NCBI GenBank assembly: GCA_964358485.1
Contig: CAYHPY010000050.1
Coordinates: forward strand, 1 to 24,844
Source of the DNA: CAYHPY01 sp964358485
GTDB lineage: Bacteria > Elusimicrobiota > Elusimicrobia > UBA1565 > UBA9628
DNA: 24,844 bases
Direction of reading: 5' to 3'
Below are positions 18,301 to 23,090 of the stretch, one piece after another. Every line of letters starts with the position of its first letter. Positions within the stretch are counted from its first letter, which is position 1. The notes beneath the pieces were generated by a model. That model saw only the letters and a list, made by a program, of their open reading frames with translations, did not search any database and was not told the origin of the DNA. The position numbers and the translations under genes were made by a program.

Positions 18301-21300
18301 CGGTCTCTGAAGTCGCCGACGACGGATCCTTCCGCTTGCGGGACCGCTCGCAGTTGGGGGCCCGGCCCCCCCGGATCGAGCGCCCGCCGGTTTGGGAAAC
18401 TCCCGAATATCAGCAATCCCTGAAGGCCCTGGGCCAGACGGAGCTCGAGAGTTTCCTCCACGCCATCCACACCGACCCGAAAACCGGGCTCGGCAACCGC
18501 GAATCCATCCGGGAGAACCTGGCCGAGCGCCTGGGGGTCTTCGACCGCCTTTACAAGGTCGAGATCGACAATTTCAAGGCGGTCAACGACCATGCCGAGC
18601 TCGGCCACGACGCCGGGGACGTCATGTTCAAGGAGTTCGGCAAGGTGGTGCTCGAGGTCCGGGCCGAGATCGCCAAGGAGCTCGGCGTTCCCGAAAGCCA
18701 AGTTTTGCACGCGGCCCGTGTCGTGTCGAAGGATTTCCACGTTTTGGCCAAGGACCGGACCGGGGAACTCTTCGGCGAATTGCTCCCCAAGCGCCTGGCC
18801 GAAGGCGACCGCCTGCTGGCCGCGGTGGCCCGCCACAAATTCGGCGCCGGGGACCCGGCCTTCCAGCCGACCGCCAAGCAGGTGGAGCAGGTCCGGTCCT
18901 GGGTCGCCGAGCAGGCCAAGGCGACCGGCAAGGACCCCGCCCGCGTCGGAACCGCGACCGGCCATCTGGTCAAGGTCGAGGTTCCCGCCCATGGAGATAA
19001 GGGCGCGGCCTACGACCGCGCCGTCCAGGACGCCACCACCGTCATCGAGGCGCAGAAGGCCTGGCGCAACGCCGCCGCGCGAACCGACCTCGGCGCCGGG
19101 GCCCTGGCGGCCCGGGTCCCGGTGGAGCGCTACATTCCATTTGAGACCTTCAAGAAGCTCCATCCCTCCCTGGAGTCCGGCGAGGTCTACCACAACTATC
19201 TTCACTCCATGAAGGTGGCCGACATGGCCTTCGCCCTGGCTTCAAAGCGGCTGCCCGGCGACCAGGCGGCCCTGGTGGCCGAGATCGCGATGCTCCATGA
19301 CCTGGATCCCCTGCGGGAGCCCGGCAAGGCGGCGCGCGTTCCGGCCACCATCGAGCTTCTGCGGGCCGATTTCGAGGGCCGGATGTCCATCCACGGAGAG
19401 AAGGGTCGGTCGGCCTTGAAAGAGGTCTTCGGCTGGGACGAGCGCAAGCTGGCCATCGCCGAGGCCATGATCCAGCGCACCGAGTTCCCCTTCGACGCCA
19501 CCCACAAGAACCCGGCCTACGCGGGGTCCGGCAATTCCCCGCCCGAGCGCTACGAGGCCATGCTCCGAAAGCTTTCCCCGGCCGACCAGAAGTTCGTCCT
19601 GGAAGAAGCCGCCATGCTCTCCGAGTTCGCCGACAAGTCCAGCTGGTACGCCACCGAGAACTTTAACGGGGCCGCCAAGATCGTGGACGCCCTGGCCGGC
19701 GAGATCAACGCCGGGATCGGCAAGCCGGTCATGGACTTCTCCAAGCTGGACACGGCGGGCTTCCTTTCCACGATCGGCACCGAGGGCGCCTATGCCTTCG
19801 ATCGCGGGCTGGCGGCCAAGCTCGGCCTGCCGGAACTGGGGCTTCTGAGCCGGAGCCAGGCCTGGTCCCTTCTGCCGGAGCATGGGAAGGTGTTCGAGGC
19901 GAATTTGAAGGGCTTCGAGAACGCCAAGGCCGCGTTGGCCAAGGGAGAGAGTATCGACGCGGCAAAGGCCCTGGGGGCCGCGTCGGCCGAGGCCAAGCTC
20001 AAGGAGCCGGTCTTCGGAGCGGGAGATCAGCCCTCGACCCAAGCCGCCCGAACCGCCCTGGAGGCGATGGACCCCGCGGGCGTGCGCGGGCTGGCCTCCA
20101 AAGCCGCCGCCGACTTGCTCGGCCTGCCCGGAGTCTCCGGCGGCTCGATGCGGGATTTGGAGCCCAAGAGCCTGAAAGCCCTCGAGAATCTCGCCGCCGA
20201 CTTGAGCGTTCGGATTCTGGGCGATCCCTCCGCTCCCGCCGGCCGCGCGAGCGCGTCCTCCAACGCGGACGCGCCGAAGCATGATTGGACCGGGGAGAAC
20301 CAAAAGGCCTTCGGCGCGGCCTTGGAGAAAAGCTTCGGGTCCCTGGCCAAGGACGGTCCGGACGCTTTCGACCGCAAGGCAATCACGGCCGCGGCCGAGG
20401 TCGTGGACGCCCTTCCCGCCAAGGTCGAACGGACCGGGCCCGCCGACGCGAAAGCGGCGGCCGACCTGGCGCGAGGGGAGGCTTCGGCCCGATTGGTCCA
20501 GGAATACCTGGGTTTGGCCGAGCGGCCCCGGGCCGCGCTTCCGGAAACCATGCCGACCTCGGGCGCGGACGTTTACCTGATGCAGTCGGGCGGAAAGACC
20601 ATCGGGGTGTACAAGGTCTATCCCAAGGCCCACGCCGAGCAGATGCTGGCCGACGAATTGGCGGCCGGCAAGATCCTGGAAGGTTTCGGGCTCAAGCGTT
20701 CCGCCTTGGTCCGGCCGTTGGGGACCTTCCGCCATGGGGACAGCGGCGAGATGGGCTTGCTGATGGAAGCGGCGCCGGGCAAGGATCTCTTCGGGAAATT
20801 GCGGGAGGTCGGGCGGCTGGCGCCGGGTTCCGGCGAGCGGGTCGAGGCCTTGAGCGGGGCCGAGGAGCAGGTTCGCGCGGTGGCCGAGTCCATGGCCGAA
20901 CTGCATCGGGCCGGGAAAGGGAGCAGCATCTCGACCAAGGCGCGGCGCGAGACCCTCGCCAAGACCTTGGAGTACGTCAACGCCTTGGCTTCCCCGGCCG
21001 GCAACGGGAATTTCGCCGACAGTTCCATCCCGCCCGAGGTGGCCCAGGCCCTCAAGGCCAAGCTCAAGGCCATCGGCAAGGACTATGTCCGGGGGAAATC
21101 CCCGGGCGCGATCGTTCATGGGGATTCCCACCCCGGAAATTTCATGGTCCAGGACGGCAAGGTCGTCATCATCGACGCGGAGTCCCTCATCAAGTCCGTC
21201 GGGCCGGGGCTCAAGGGAACGGAGAGCCCGATGGCCGACGTGGCGCGCTTTCTGGAGAGCCTGCCCACCAACAACAAGATCAAGGGGGTCCATCTCGAGC

Positions 21301-22376
21301 CCGGGGAGATCGCCGCGGTCCAAAAGTCCTTCCTGGACGCCTACGCCAAGTCCGGGGGCTTGAGCCCGGAGGCCTTCCAGGCCCAGATCGCCTTCTTCCG
21401 GACCAAGTTCCAGGTGACCGCTCTCCGCTATGCCGCCAACCGCGCCGAGATGGACCTGGTCCTGGACGCGATCCGGACCGACCTGCAGTCCGGGGGAACG
21501 GGAATCCGCTCCCCGGAGGTTTCCCCGAACTTCTTCAAACACGCCGAGCGTTTGGAAATCCTGGCCGCCGGTTCGGCCGGTTTGGACCCCGAATCCGCCA
21601 AGGGCCTTGAAGGCCTGCGCAAATCCCTGAAGGACCTCCGGGGCGAGGTTCGGGGAAAGCTGTCCGCCCTCCCCGAGCATAAAGGCCTCTCCCCCGCGGA
21701 ACTCAACGCCTTGGTCCTGAAAGCCGCCTCCGCCGATCCGGCCTACCGGGCCAAGGCCGCGGAGATGCTGGAATTCCTGAACGGCCGCCTGCCCGCGCAT
21801 CAGCGCCTGGACCTCTCCTCCCCCAAGAGCCTGGAGGCGGGCCTCAAGGACGCCGAAGCCATGGCCAGGATCGGCTCGGAATATCCATTTAAGTTCGGCC
21901 CCAAGGCCCGCGGCGCGGCGGACCAGGTGGCGGCGGCTTTGGACGAACTCAAGCTGCCCAAGGACATCGCCCGGGCCGTGGGAGTGGCGGTGCTCAAGGA
22001 CGGGAAGGTTTTGATCGCCTTCTCCGGAAATCCCGGCAATCCCGAGTTCGTCGGCCCGGTTTCCGCGCTCAAATCCCGCCTCCAGGAGAAATTCCCCGGG
22101 GCCGAGTTCCTGATGGGCAGCGGCTTGGCCGAGGGGAATTTCCTGAAGCTCGACCCCGACAATTACGCCGCCGGCGCCTTCTGGTGCGCCGAGAAAACCC
22201 TCTTCAAGCCTTTCCGCGACAAGAAACTTTCCTACGACCAGATCTCCGAGGTGGCGGTGCGCTGGCGGGGGGCCGAACCCAACGGCGAGGCCCTGCCGCA
22301 CAATCCGAATTTTATGAAGCCCTGCGCCCACTGCCTCAAGAACTCAAAAATCATCTTGGGCAATGATCGACATTGA
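6252..22376 (+). CDS. Giant exported multi-effector protein with C-terminal deaminase domain (putative polymorphic toxin)
   Basis: 5,374 residues. It opens with a signal peptide (residues 1 to about 30: basic start, FAILLSLAIL core, APA or VLA cleavage site). Residues about 64-77 are polyproline; about 80-1450 are helical and Ala/Lys/Glu-rich; about 1460-1960 are beta-rich; 2063-2185 are glycine-rich and hydrophobic; 2198-2636 are a Pro/Ala/Lys linker. The effector half holds kinase module 1 (about 3014-3386), kinase module 2 (3405-3777), GGDEF (3804-4020), degenerate GGDEF (4073-4273), HD (about 4304-4496), kinase module 3 (4678-5080) and a deaminase domain (5211-5374). By eye I find only four cysteines, three of them in the deaminase zinc motif. 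The frame is continuous for 16 kb with strong C/G third-position bias, so it is a real single gene. The overlapping SUKH gene supports a toxin/immunity reading. No secretion-system partner is seen, and cell-surface or self-signalling roles remain possible. Confidence 0.85.
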   Translation: MKVPRPLKKSFAILLSLAILPWQAPAQVLAQEHEHQAAVENPEQTENPAPAPAVTELAAVPLPILPVKPPPPPPPVLPSVPRELTEALNKLQEQRKRLDKVQTLLPRFVDTMGFLDPATGKLKHPENGELMDPAAVVKEIDEAAKEIVREALKPKPGETRDPSAPAPVLPSGEARNFLLELSSRTLVLGPLALIKSGHAQLQRQVPGFEKEGREAAQAKSQTPDIDKRSEAFMTEWKRLRVLVDAERARGAGAWGLPEPPADVRAFQAEQALAFVAESDKLLGRYKTAREQILASPARETGKVTEALMAKLVEQVPPERQPALVRELGGMRGKLAGHLAGENQDINGLLADLGKAYDNAGLSQGDLTKAMPVLQGEAVKERDRLTASGTVVPAGENSPAGPQLKLSDPRQWKVGGSVPSLDMGKDAPKPDQAPPPPSWWTQGLPAWEAAVGMVRPLDGSDPFKLAAAMAKRSLLLPVPPTEGEKIAERLGELARAAGRRELELKYQTDRDSIRNGIKALQGKLASPTAAGLPQKEELDTLSKAIEDFKVHGFVSFLDGSAGTPKSGKKKATAATGGVAEHERLVSEFKADAAKVAADAKAVREKSQAEAAKLAKPLKALAGQIEALDRENGGTAAAKAGLLPVRLKNFSERLAPASAAAEAARLNLLEEDRVVLDAELIKARKALEALAVNGMASSYVHISDTILRTLKNAPNKFLSMEGKSKAEADAHQAAVKDFMSKTWPALLKDMPALWDLLEPVWAGSEEGVRKDCAGQRGQAEKMLNLIKSMKESNFNPTLLDKDTLGLVLGDAEKGGELGFMGQAMLKNLETKRLNSEKLTGLLGALKGIEGLKLDGSDSDSELLARFFENPANKKMMEGTDLEAVVAQWTAAKQAEASGAVAAPGKPGAKEAYRNLIESLTFAQAQEEKPSEDRTRAMLYLRHAQLNRSVYEYLTGPSATEADKAAYAGFLAEYEKDRDLKKEPTRADLDRQGALTDQARNLLRNFPEYKAMVRSQKANAQLQGELEGLLETGDPAVRAALAKAGAPDIANLSQRAEKQTVLQWGIMAYQQGIVGRDSQAWEGMKDQMLSYYYGPDFKKATQAQSEALQGGTDEALRAFGSGNFNPSALAETFDGIVTPTISVYNPQTQKKEPQAFITSGFLKEIPRLQARDKEGKLTGRDQMLFQVWQGDGDSRSESYKGSFKGMLVSAAETNKKLASIARAKSPDQLPGSDDPALKTFLLYLGEGASREKLAEILKKSRDDPDAAAVYSYLDGLAAQFESNAAIIQKGVSTPEDANALAEAFRAAGLDVYDERLLKIAANPAGVSQEPVDEEGRRNLAALRQLKRQPGLAENADGKALFSALMSDLKNSKAPAQAQARSDQLLFTTNDETQAAYGRLAGALGSNAAFSQLSGLLSALNEQRAANDDMLVMSQVNARTADGRLRQRMAGDLSLLMTQSHLSLRDGHAEDGLAVSGWLVGRGDDEKVVRRNKFSGEPADRIDPKSRQTTKNDVADVSVGLPPGTTKDGIQTVKLDSKGRPTGDYEFTSLDGSYRRSVADQQPGGAPGQEGRFASFRDKEGGVVYREVDENGSPKKGSKFFRVLDPALPPAQIEGAKEGDFRRVRELKVTTLESGQPVVHAMTFYTAGKNDQVLRSGPNEKGAVSRRAAASGENVVLSLTRSGGGQIVQIDYESGTQFIRRGDVGWQFSLSEDYGGLNKGKSRTFMTFEDGRAVAQYSEYLEVNPETKVSSLKRTVLNDPKNKIAGATITGTYTVATGFDANDVKARFQAESKTGAGVAMDTAGKPAESVSVKFDHKGGKISDQAYSDVARRVRGMLGENPGTDFNGDLAGLMRLFDGQVKRPGEINGKDVFDVGFNFGSGGSASVSTRQWDKAANRVINEKPLNFRYAELPKENAELFSGPDTVQGREQKLQVSNTNRLKAIRDFLGDKSHAFVLYETDENLGIPEFANGKRRNRERVASFVGGKNWSRDQRQYRVGEEGETYDKGGAGLLWGSDVMQGVSIKDMSGRTVGRYDYKVGTGTSVWNAAAKLGDYTSNSIRYNNWGENNPMASAILGGLAGGLIEGLLDPTNLLMMGGMAAAAKIAIKSAKAVDNAVKAGKAVSRTTKIVKQTSEFTVKTLPKAFKGLMYFQGGMAGYNLSVGAATGNLDMINQGVRGAAMLIPMDGIYHWMGKQSKSVFGGNKPPPDIGNKNIPSGGDGAAPPRDAPPTPPQNQDVTPPPPHGDNPPAGGTPPPHGDAPPAGGTPPRVDPPSPGGPPHGAPPPVPRNSPVPTGLHAAKPAGFDSGTLGSPSASAIGGDITPRSGMVANSKVPSAHSSPAGAPKAPEPIKAPEAAPKPAPAPTAKPADAVAVKDAPVRPDVAAQHADAPAPVKSPAEPPKDLIAMGPRPEVTAAPHQAAPHQPKPADMDANLGRGPPQKGGDFDPLHADADGKLKTPEAHEGNLKEPDAGNLKDGNLKDGNLKDPDGDFKNPKDASPKEGNLKEPKDASIKDLRKTKDQGFSDRTAGDPKPAKSPQPRRQNTKEPRKSRSSEAPSAQPKPEAPVKPVESNPKPADSGTPAKEPAPAAKPDAPRPADAPGKPVEPPVQAQEPSIRPEQSAPQGDPAARPQDAGIGPKTAPDKPGVFDRFNDRMVKVESFLGKHFPTFAAGGRTAGRKLTSDWNQTVLRHHQRVAHFQANNPKVTAFVKGASAVAQAPGNMLAGWGRKLNGVADGLVKPKAPGAAPDAPPELNAFGKFARSLGNRLQGAGLEGRTALDWTEARYSKVHERPDFIKAAKQADLPEGSGALHARTDPATGRILEISAKPFPPKDGAVDLELKVLKNGDGFELAGMAVAPGSRGKLAPAAAEHLDYLLTESFKSPLTAKHAETLLGDSGLQGKIVAAMNPATRVSEVELHWDKAGNRWRVEPIPGDPSAPKARMQLTKDLGSDTFRLTGFSGKGAPPAAAANLQTALMNGLANGLDLARVKAASAASADQGLALKGQAPAAAETPAMRDNRSRMGKAVDQSFELLTKFGPEGADADGFVKGLQRTDALPEAMGARQEAIAKMAQEYLGIKEPLKVVAPDTDPLSGAQIFILKKGDEVVGVYKVFTNNGKGPVTIMNELGAGRTLGSLGLKKSIPVDSLGAWRLGESGEIGYMMAGAGGKDFYGYFKEIGKLELGSAARVEKVAEIQGRVESMAKAMAEMHQAGPTGKMDAGEKKASLDKALVALDAMKGKLPSETYHAMRERLAKLGEGYLTHDIPGHITHGDAHPGNFFMDKDGKITMIDLETSMESVSKSGKGTKSPLGDVGRFVESMALNNKLKGMNLTPEELSGLQQAFLTSYAKEAKIKPADFEAHRQYHQARMQVIALKYAKTPEDFNGLLNAVKADLSTLPKPSVVETHAMQENRLKMGKAVDQSFELLTKFGPEGADADGFVKGLQRTDALPEAMGARQEAIAKMAQEYLGIKEPLKVVAPDTDPLSGAQIFILKKGDEVVGVYKVFTNNGKGPVTIMNELGAGRTLGSLGLKKSIPVDSLGAWRLGESGEIGYMMAGAGGKDFYGYFKEIGKLELGSAARVEKVAEIQGRVESMAKAMAEMHQAGPTGKMDAGEKKASLDKALVALDAMKGKLPSETYHAMRERLAKLGEGYLTHDIPGHITHGDAHPGNFFMDKDGKITMIDLETSMESVSKSGKGTKSPLGDVGRFVESMALNNKLKGMNLTPEELSGLQQAFLAAYAKQAKIKPADFEAHRQYHQARMQVTALKYAKTQEDFDGLLAVVKMDLAKPTTIGDSAPWMKGAPDSARPLLEERVYRDVLTGAYNQRYLDDHASALLRDYQEAVMFDGDSFGSIDRSMRQMFGDTIGGLMADEVLARMIRRAEEGAAAAGRSVVVRKGGEEVVIFAKKGEGLKIAEAARHAGERFHADNLELAEVLAQFARSHGVKGDVPTIMDAVRRQAVVDAKAKAAGAGQPESSINLEQVRSRVGTLSLGVARIDPQGAPDAALERAIKLADRALDHSKKAGGKNSVSEVADDGSFRLRDRSQLGARPPRIERPPVWETPEYQQSLKALGQTELESFLHAIHTDPKTGLGNRESIRENLAERLGVFDRLYKVEIDNFKAVNDHAELGHDAGDVMFKEFGKVVLEVRAEIAKELGVPESQVLHAARVVSKDFHVLAKDRTGELFGELLPKRLAEGDRLLAAVARHKFGAGDPAFQPTAKQVEQVRSWVAEQAKATGKDPARVGTATGHLVKVEVPAHGDKGAAYDRAVQDATTVIEAQKAWRNAAARTDLGAGALAARVPVERYIPFETFKKLHPSLESGEVYHNYLHSMKVADMAFALASKRLPGDQAALVAEIAMLHDLDPLREPGKAARVPATIELLRADFEGRMSIHGEKGRSALKEVFGWDERKLAIAEAMIQRTEFPFDATHKNPAYAGSGNSPPERYEAMLRKLSPADQKFVLEEAAMLSEFADKSSWYATENFNGAAKIVDALAGEINAGIGKPVMDFSKLDTAGFLSTIGTEGAYAFDRGLAAKLGLPELGLLSRSQAWSLLPEHGKVFEANLKGFENAKAALAKGESIDAAKALGAASAEAKLKEPVFGAGDQPSTQAARTALEAMDPAGVRGLASKAAADLLGLPGVSGGSMRDLEPKSLKALENLAADLSVRILGDPSAPAGRASASSNADAPKHDWTGENQKAFGAALEKSFGSLAKDGPDAFDRKAITAAAEVVDALPAKVERTGPADAKAAADLARGEASARLVQEYLGLAERPRAALPETMPTSGADVYLMQSGGKTIGVYKVYPKAHAEQMLADELAAGKILEGFGLKRSALVRPLGTFRHGDSGEMGLLMEAAPGKDLFGKLREVGRLAPGSGERVEALSGAEEQVRAVAESMAELHRAGKGSSISTKARRETLAKTLEYVNALASPAGNGNFADSSIPPEVAQALKAKLKAIGKDYVRGKSPGAIVHGDSHPGNFMVQDGKVVIIDAESLIKSVGPGLKGTESPMADVARFLESLPTNNKIKGVHLEPGEIAAVQKSFLDAYAKSGGLSPEAFQAQIAFFRTKFQVTALRYAANRAEMDLVLDAIRTDLQSGGTGIRSPEVSPNFFKHAERLEILAAGSAGLDPESAKGLEGLRKSLKDLRGEVRGKLSALPEHKGLSPAELNALVLKAASADPAYRAKAAEMLEFLNGRLPAHQRLDLSSPKSLEAGLKDAEAMARIGSEYPFKFGPKARGAADQVAAALDELKLPKDIARAVGVAVLKDGKVLIAFSGNPGNPEFVGPVSALKSRLQEKFPGAEFLMGSGLAEGNFLKLDPDNYAAGAFWCAEKTLFKPFRDKKLSYDQISEVAVRWRGAEPNGEALPHNPNFMKPCAHCLKNSKIILGNDRH
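12438..12806 (+). other. Glycine-rich hydrophobic block of the giant protein
   Basis: Residues about 2063-2185 contain ILGGLAGGLIEGLLDPTNLL, MMGGMAAAAKIAI and GGMAGYNLSVGAATG, ending in MLIPMDGIYHWMG. This is the only strongly hydrophobic internal segment I see. It stands between the stalk and the proline-rich linker, where many polymorphic toxins keep a membrane-inserting or translocation segment. That role is inferred from position. Confidence 0.5.
12844..14160 (+). other. Proline/alanine/lysine-rich linker with internal short repeats
   Basis: Residues about 2198-2636 are low complexity. They include two copies of a PPHGDxPPAGGTP unit (about 12957-13035), a run of GNLKD units (13619-13760) and many P-A-K-P stretches. 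It is likely an extended flexible spacer between the stalk and the effector modules. Confidence 0.75.
13644..13688 (+). repeat. Three tandem 15-bp units encoding GNLKD
   Basis: GGAAACCTGAAAGAC occurs twice exactly (13644-13658, 13659-13673) and a third time with one change (13674-13688). Looser copies flank it (GNLKEPDA before, GNLKEPKDAS after), so the array has probably expanded and decayed in place. The unit length is a multiple of three, so copy-number change keeps the frame. Confidence 0.85.
15291..16407 (+). repeat. Tandem duplication, copy 1: APH-like kinase module 1
   Basis: This copy is homologous to 16464-17580 at a fixed offset of 1,173 bp (391 codons). By eye the first 809 bp (15291-16099) are identical to 16464-17272; the remaining part has scattered changes. 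The encoded module (about residues 3014-3386) has an aminoglycoside-phosphotransferase/choline-kinase-like fold signature: Lys3102 in GVYKVF, Glu3117 in NELGAGRTL, the catalytic loop HGDAHPGNF with Asp3263 and Asn3268, and the metal-binding Asp3281 in MIDLE. All key residues are present, so it may be an active kinase. The substrate is unknown. Confidence 0.85.
16464..17580 (+). repeat. Tandem duplication, copy 2: APH-like kinase module 2
   Basis: This is the second copy of the 391-codon unit. The equivalent catalytic residues are Lys3493, Glu3508, Asp3654, Asn3659 and Asp3672, all intact. After the identical 809-bp core, differences appear (for example a GAA/GAG synonymous change at 17273, FLTSYAKEA versus FLAAYAKQA). 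This pattern fits recent duplication or gene conversion of the core in an older duplication. Confidence 0.85.
17661..18312 (+). other. GGDEF (diguanylate cyclase-type) domain in the giant protein
   Basis: Residues about 3804-4020. The family landmarks are in order: RDVLTGAYNQRYL (3805-3817), the metal-site region FDGDSFGSID (Asp3835, Asp3837), the signature RKGGEEVVIF with GGEEV at 3886-3890, and the terminal VGTLSLGVA ... AIKLADRALDHSKKAGGKNSV. The signature is compatible with nucleotide cyclisation. No RxxD inhibitory site precedes it. A helical insert of about 60 residues lies between the signature and the final strands. Confidence 0.85.
18468..19070 (+). other. Degenerate GGDEF-like domain
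   Basis: Residues about 4073-4273. The start is typical (HTDPKTGLGNRESI, then VEIDNFKAVNDHAELGHDAGDVMF), but where GGDEF is expected the chain reads RVVSKDFHVLA (4156-4166). The active-site glycines and acidic pair are lost. It is probably a non-catalytic GTP-binding or structural partner of the preceding domain. Confidence 0.7.
19161..19740 (+). other. HD domain with class I phosphodiesterase-like metal motif
   Basis: Residues about 4304-4496. The motif YHNYLHSMKVADMA (His4314, His4318) is followed by IAMLHDLDP (His4349, Asp4350, Asp4352) and later FADKSSWY (Asp4461). YHN..H...V with a following HD pair is the pattern of 3',5'-cyclic nucleotide phosphodiesterases and related HD hydrolases. 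The metal ligands look complete. It follows the GGDEF pair directly, so synthesis and hydrolysis of a cyclic nucleotide could be combined in one chain. Confidence 0.7.
20283..21491 (+). other. Diverged third APH-like kinase module
   Basis: Residues about 4678-5080. It is collinear with modules 1 and 2 at protein level but well diverged. The key residues are kept: Lys4788 (GVYKVY), Glu4802 (ADELAAGKIL), HGDSHPGNF with Asp4958 and Asn4963, and Asp4975 in IIDAE. It is separated from the tandem pair by the GGDEF and HD domains, so it is an older copy of the same unit. Confidence 0.8.
21882..22373 (+). other. C-terminal cytidine-deaminase-fold toxin domain
   Basis: Residues about 5211-5374, the end of the protein. 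A hydrophobic strand pair (AVGVAVLKDGKVLIAFSG) is followed by the zinc signature: Cys5312-Ala-Glu5314 in FWCAEKTLF and Cys5358/Cys5361 in KPCAHCLKN. [HC]AE with PCxxC is the catalytic core of the nucleotide/nucleic-acid deaminase superfamily. The spacing and the terminal position fit bacterial toxin deaminases of the YwqJ/BURPS668_1122 kind; the exact clade is not certain. A likely target is cytosine or adenine in nucleic acid or free nucleotides. Confidence 0.75.
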
Positions 22377-23052
22377 GGCCCTGGTCGACTACGCCGCCGA
22401 GGACGATCCGGATTTCCGGAATCGACTGAAAGGGGCCGCTCCCGGCGACATCGCCCGCCTGGAGGCCTTCGCCGGGTTTCCCTTGCCCGGCTCCTACCGT
22501 TTCTTTCTGGAGCGCATGGGGGCCGACGCCGGCGGGCTCAAACTGCAGGCGGGCTGCCGGACCGAGCCCTCCGCCGTGCTGGCCCTGCACGAGCGGCTCC
22601 GGGAAAATCCGTTTCCGCTTATCCCCAAGGGAACCATTCTTATCGGCGCGGGCAATCTGGGGGAGTTGATCCTGGACCCCCGGAAAACGCGCGAGCCCGA
22701 GGTCTGCCTGTACTCCGAGGGGGAATTGGCCCGCCGGGTCTCCGAATCCCTGGAAAAGTTGTTGTTTCGGCGGGTTTTCCAGGCCCACATCGGCCGGCGC
22801 TCGAACCGGGCGGACCTGGAGGGGCAGAATGTCGGGCCCCGCCTTTTGGAGGCCGCGGCGCGCCTGCGGGCGGCGGGCTTCGAGACGCTCTGGTTCTCGG
22901 AGCGGGACGTGATCCTGGCCCGCAGCCGGGAGGCCCTGGTCCGTCTTCAGGCCAATCCCCCGGCCATGTTCGCCGAGATCGGGGCCCAGACCCCCAAGGC
23001 CCTGGCGGAACTCGTCGAATCCTTGGGGCGCTTCGGATTGGCGCCCGGCTGA
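22363..23052 (+). CDS. SUKH-domain (SMI1/KNR4) protein, putative immunity protein
   Basis: 229 residues. The ATG at 22363 lies inside the end of the giant gene (14-nt overlap, different frame), with no strong Shine-Dalgarno site, which suggests translational coupling. The SUKH pattern is visible: DIARLEAFAGFPLPGSYRFFL ending in ERMG (residues 29-53), then PKGTILIGAGNLGELIL (about 88-104) and PEVCLYSEGELA. A C-terminal part of about 90 residues (after residue 140) is extra to the usual core. SUKH proteins are a well-known class of immunity proteins that bind and block polymorphic toxins, including nuclease and deaminase tips. It has no signal peptide, so it would act in the cytoplasm, as expected for self-protection against a toxin delivered by kin. 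A non-immunity role is possible, as the superfamily is broad. Confidence 0.8.
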   Translation: MIDIEALVDYAAEDDPDFRNRLKGAAPGDIARLEAFAGFPLPGSYRFFLERMGADAGGLKLQAGCRTEPSAVLALHERLRENPFPLIPKGTILIGAGNLGELILDPRKTREPEVCLYSEGELARRVSESLEKLLFRRVFQAHIGRRSNRADLEGQNVGPRLLEAAARLRAAGFETLWFSERDVILARSREALVRLQANPPAMFAEIGAQTPKALAELVESLGRFGLAPG

Positions 23053-23090
23053 CTGGGTCCTTTGGCCCGTCGAGCTTGGGCCGAACGCCT

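Noticed and set aside
13248..19205. Very long open frame of almost 2,000 codons on the minus strand inside the giant gene
   Set aside because: It is a shadow of GC-biased codons of the plus-strand gene: composition is dominated by Gly, Leu, Arg and His, no domain is recognisable, and the plus strand has clear catalytic motifs throughout. The same applies to long antisense frames at 6207-9683, 10053-12806 and 19242-22331.
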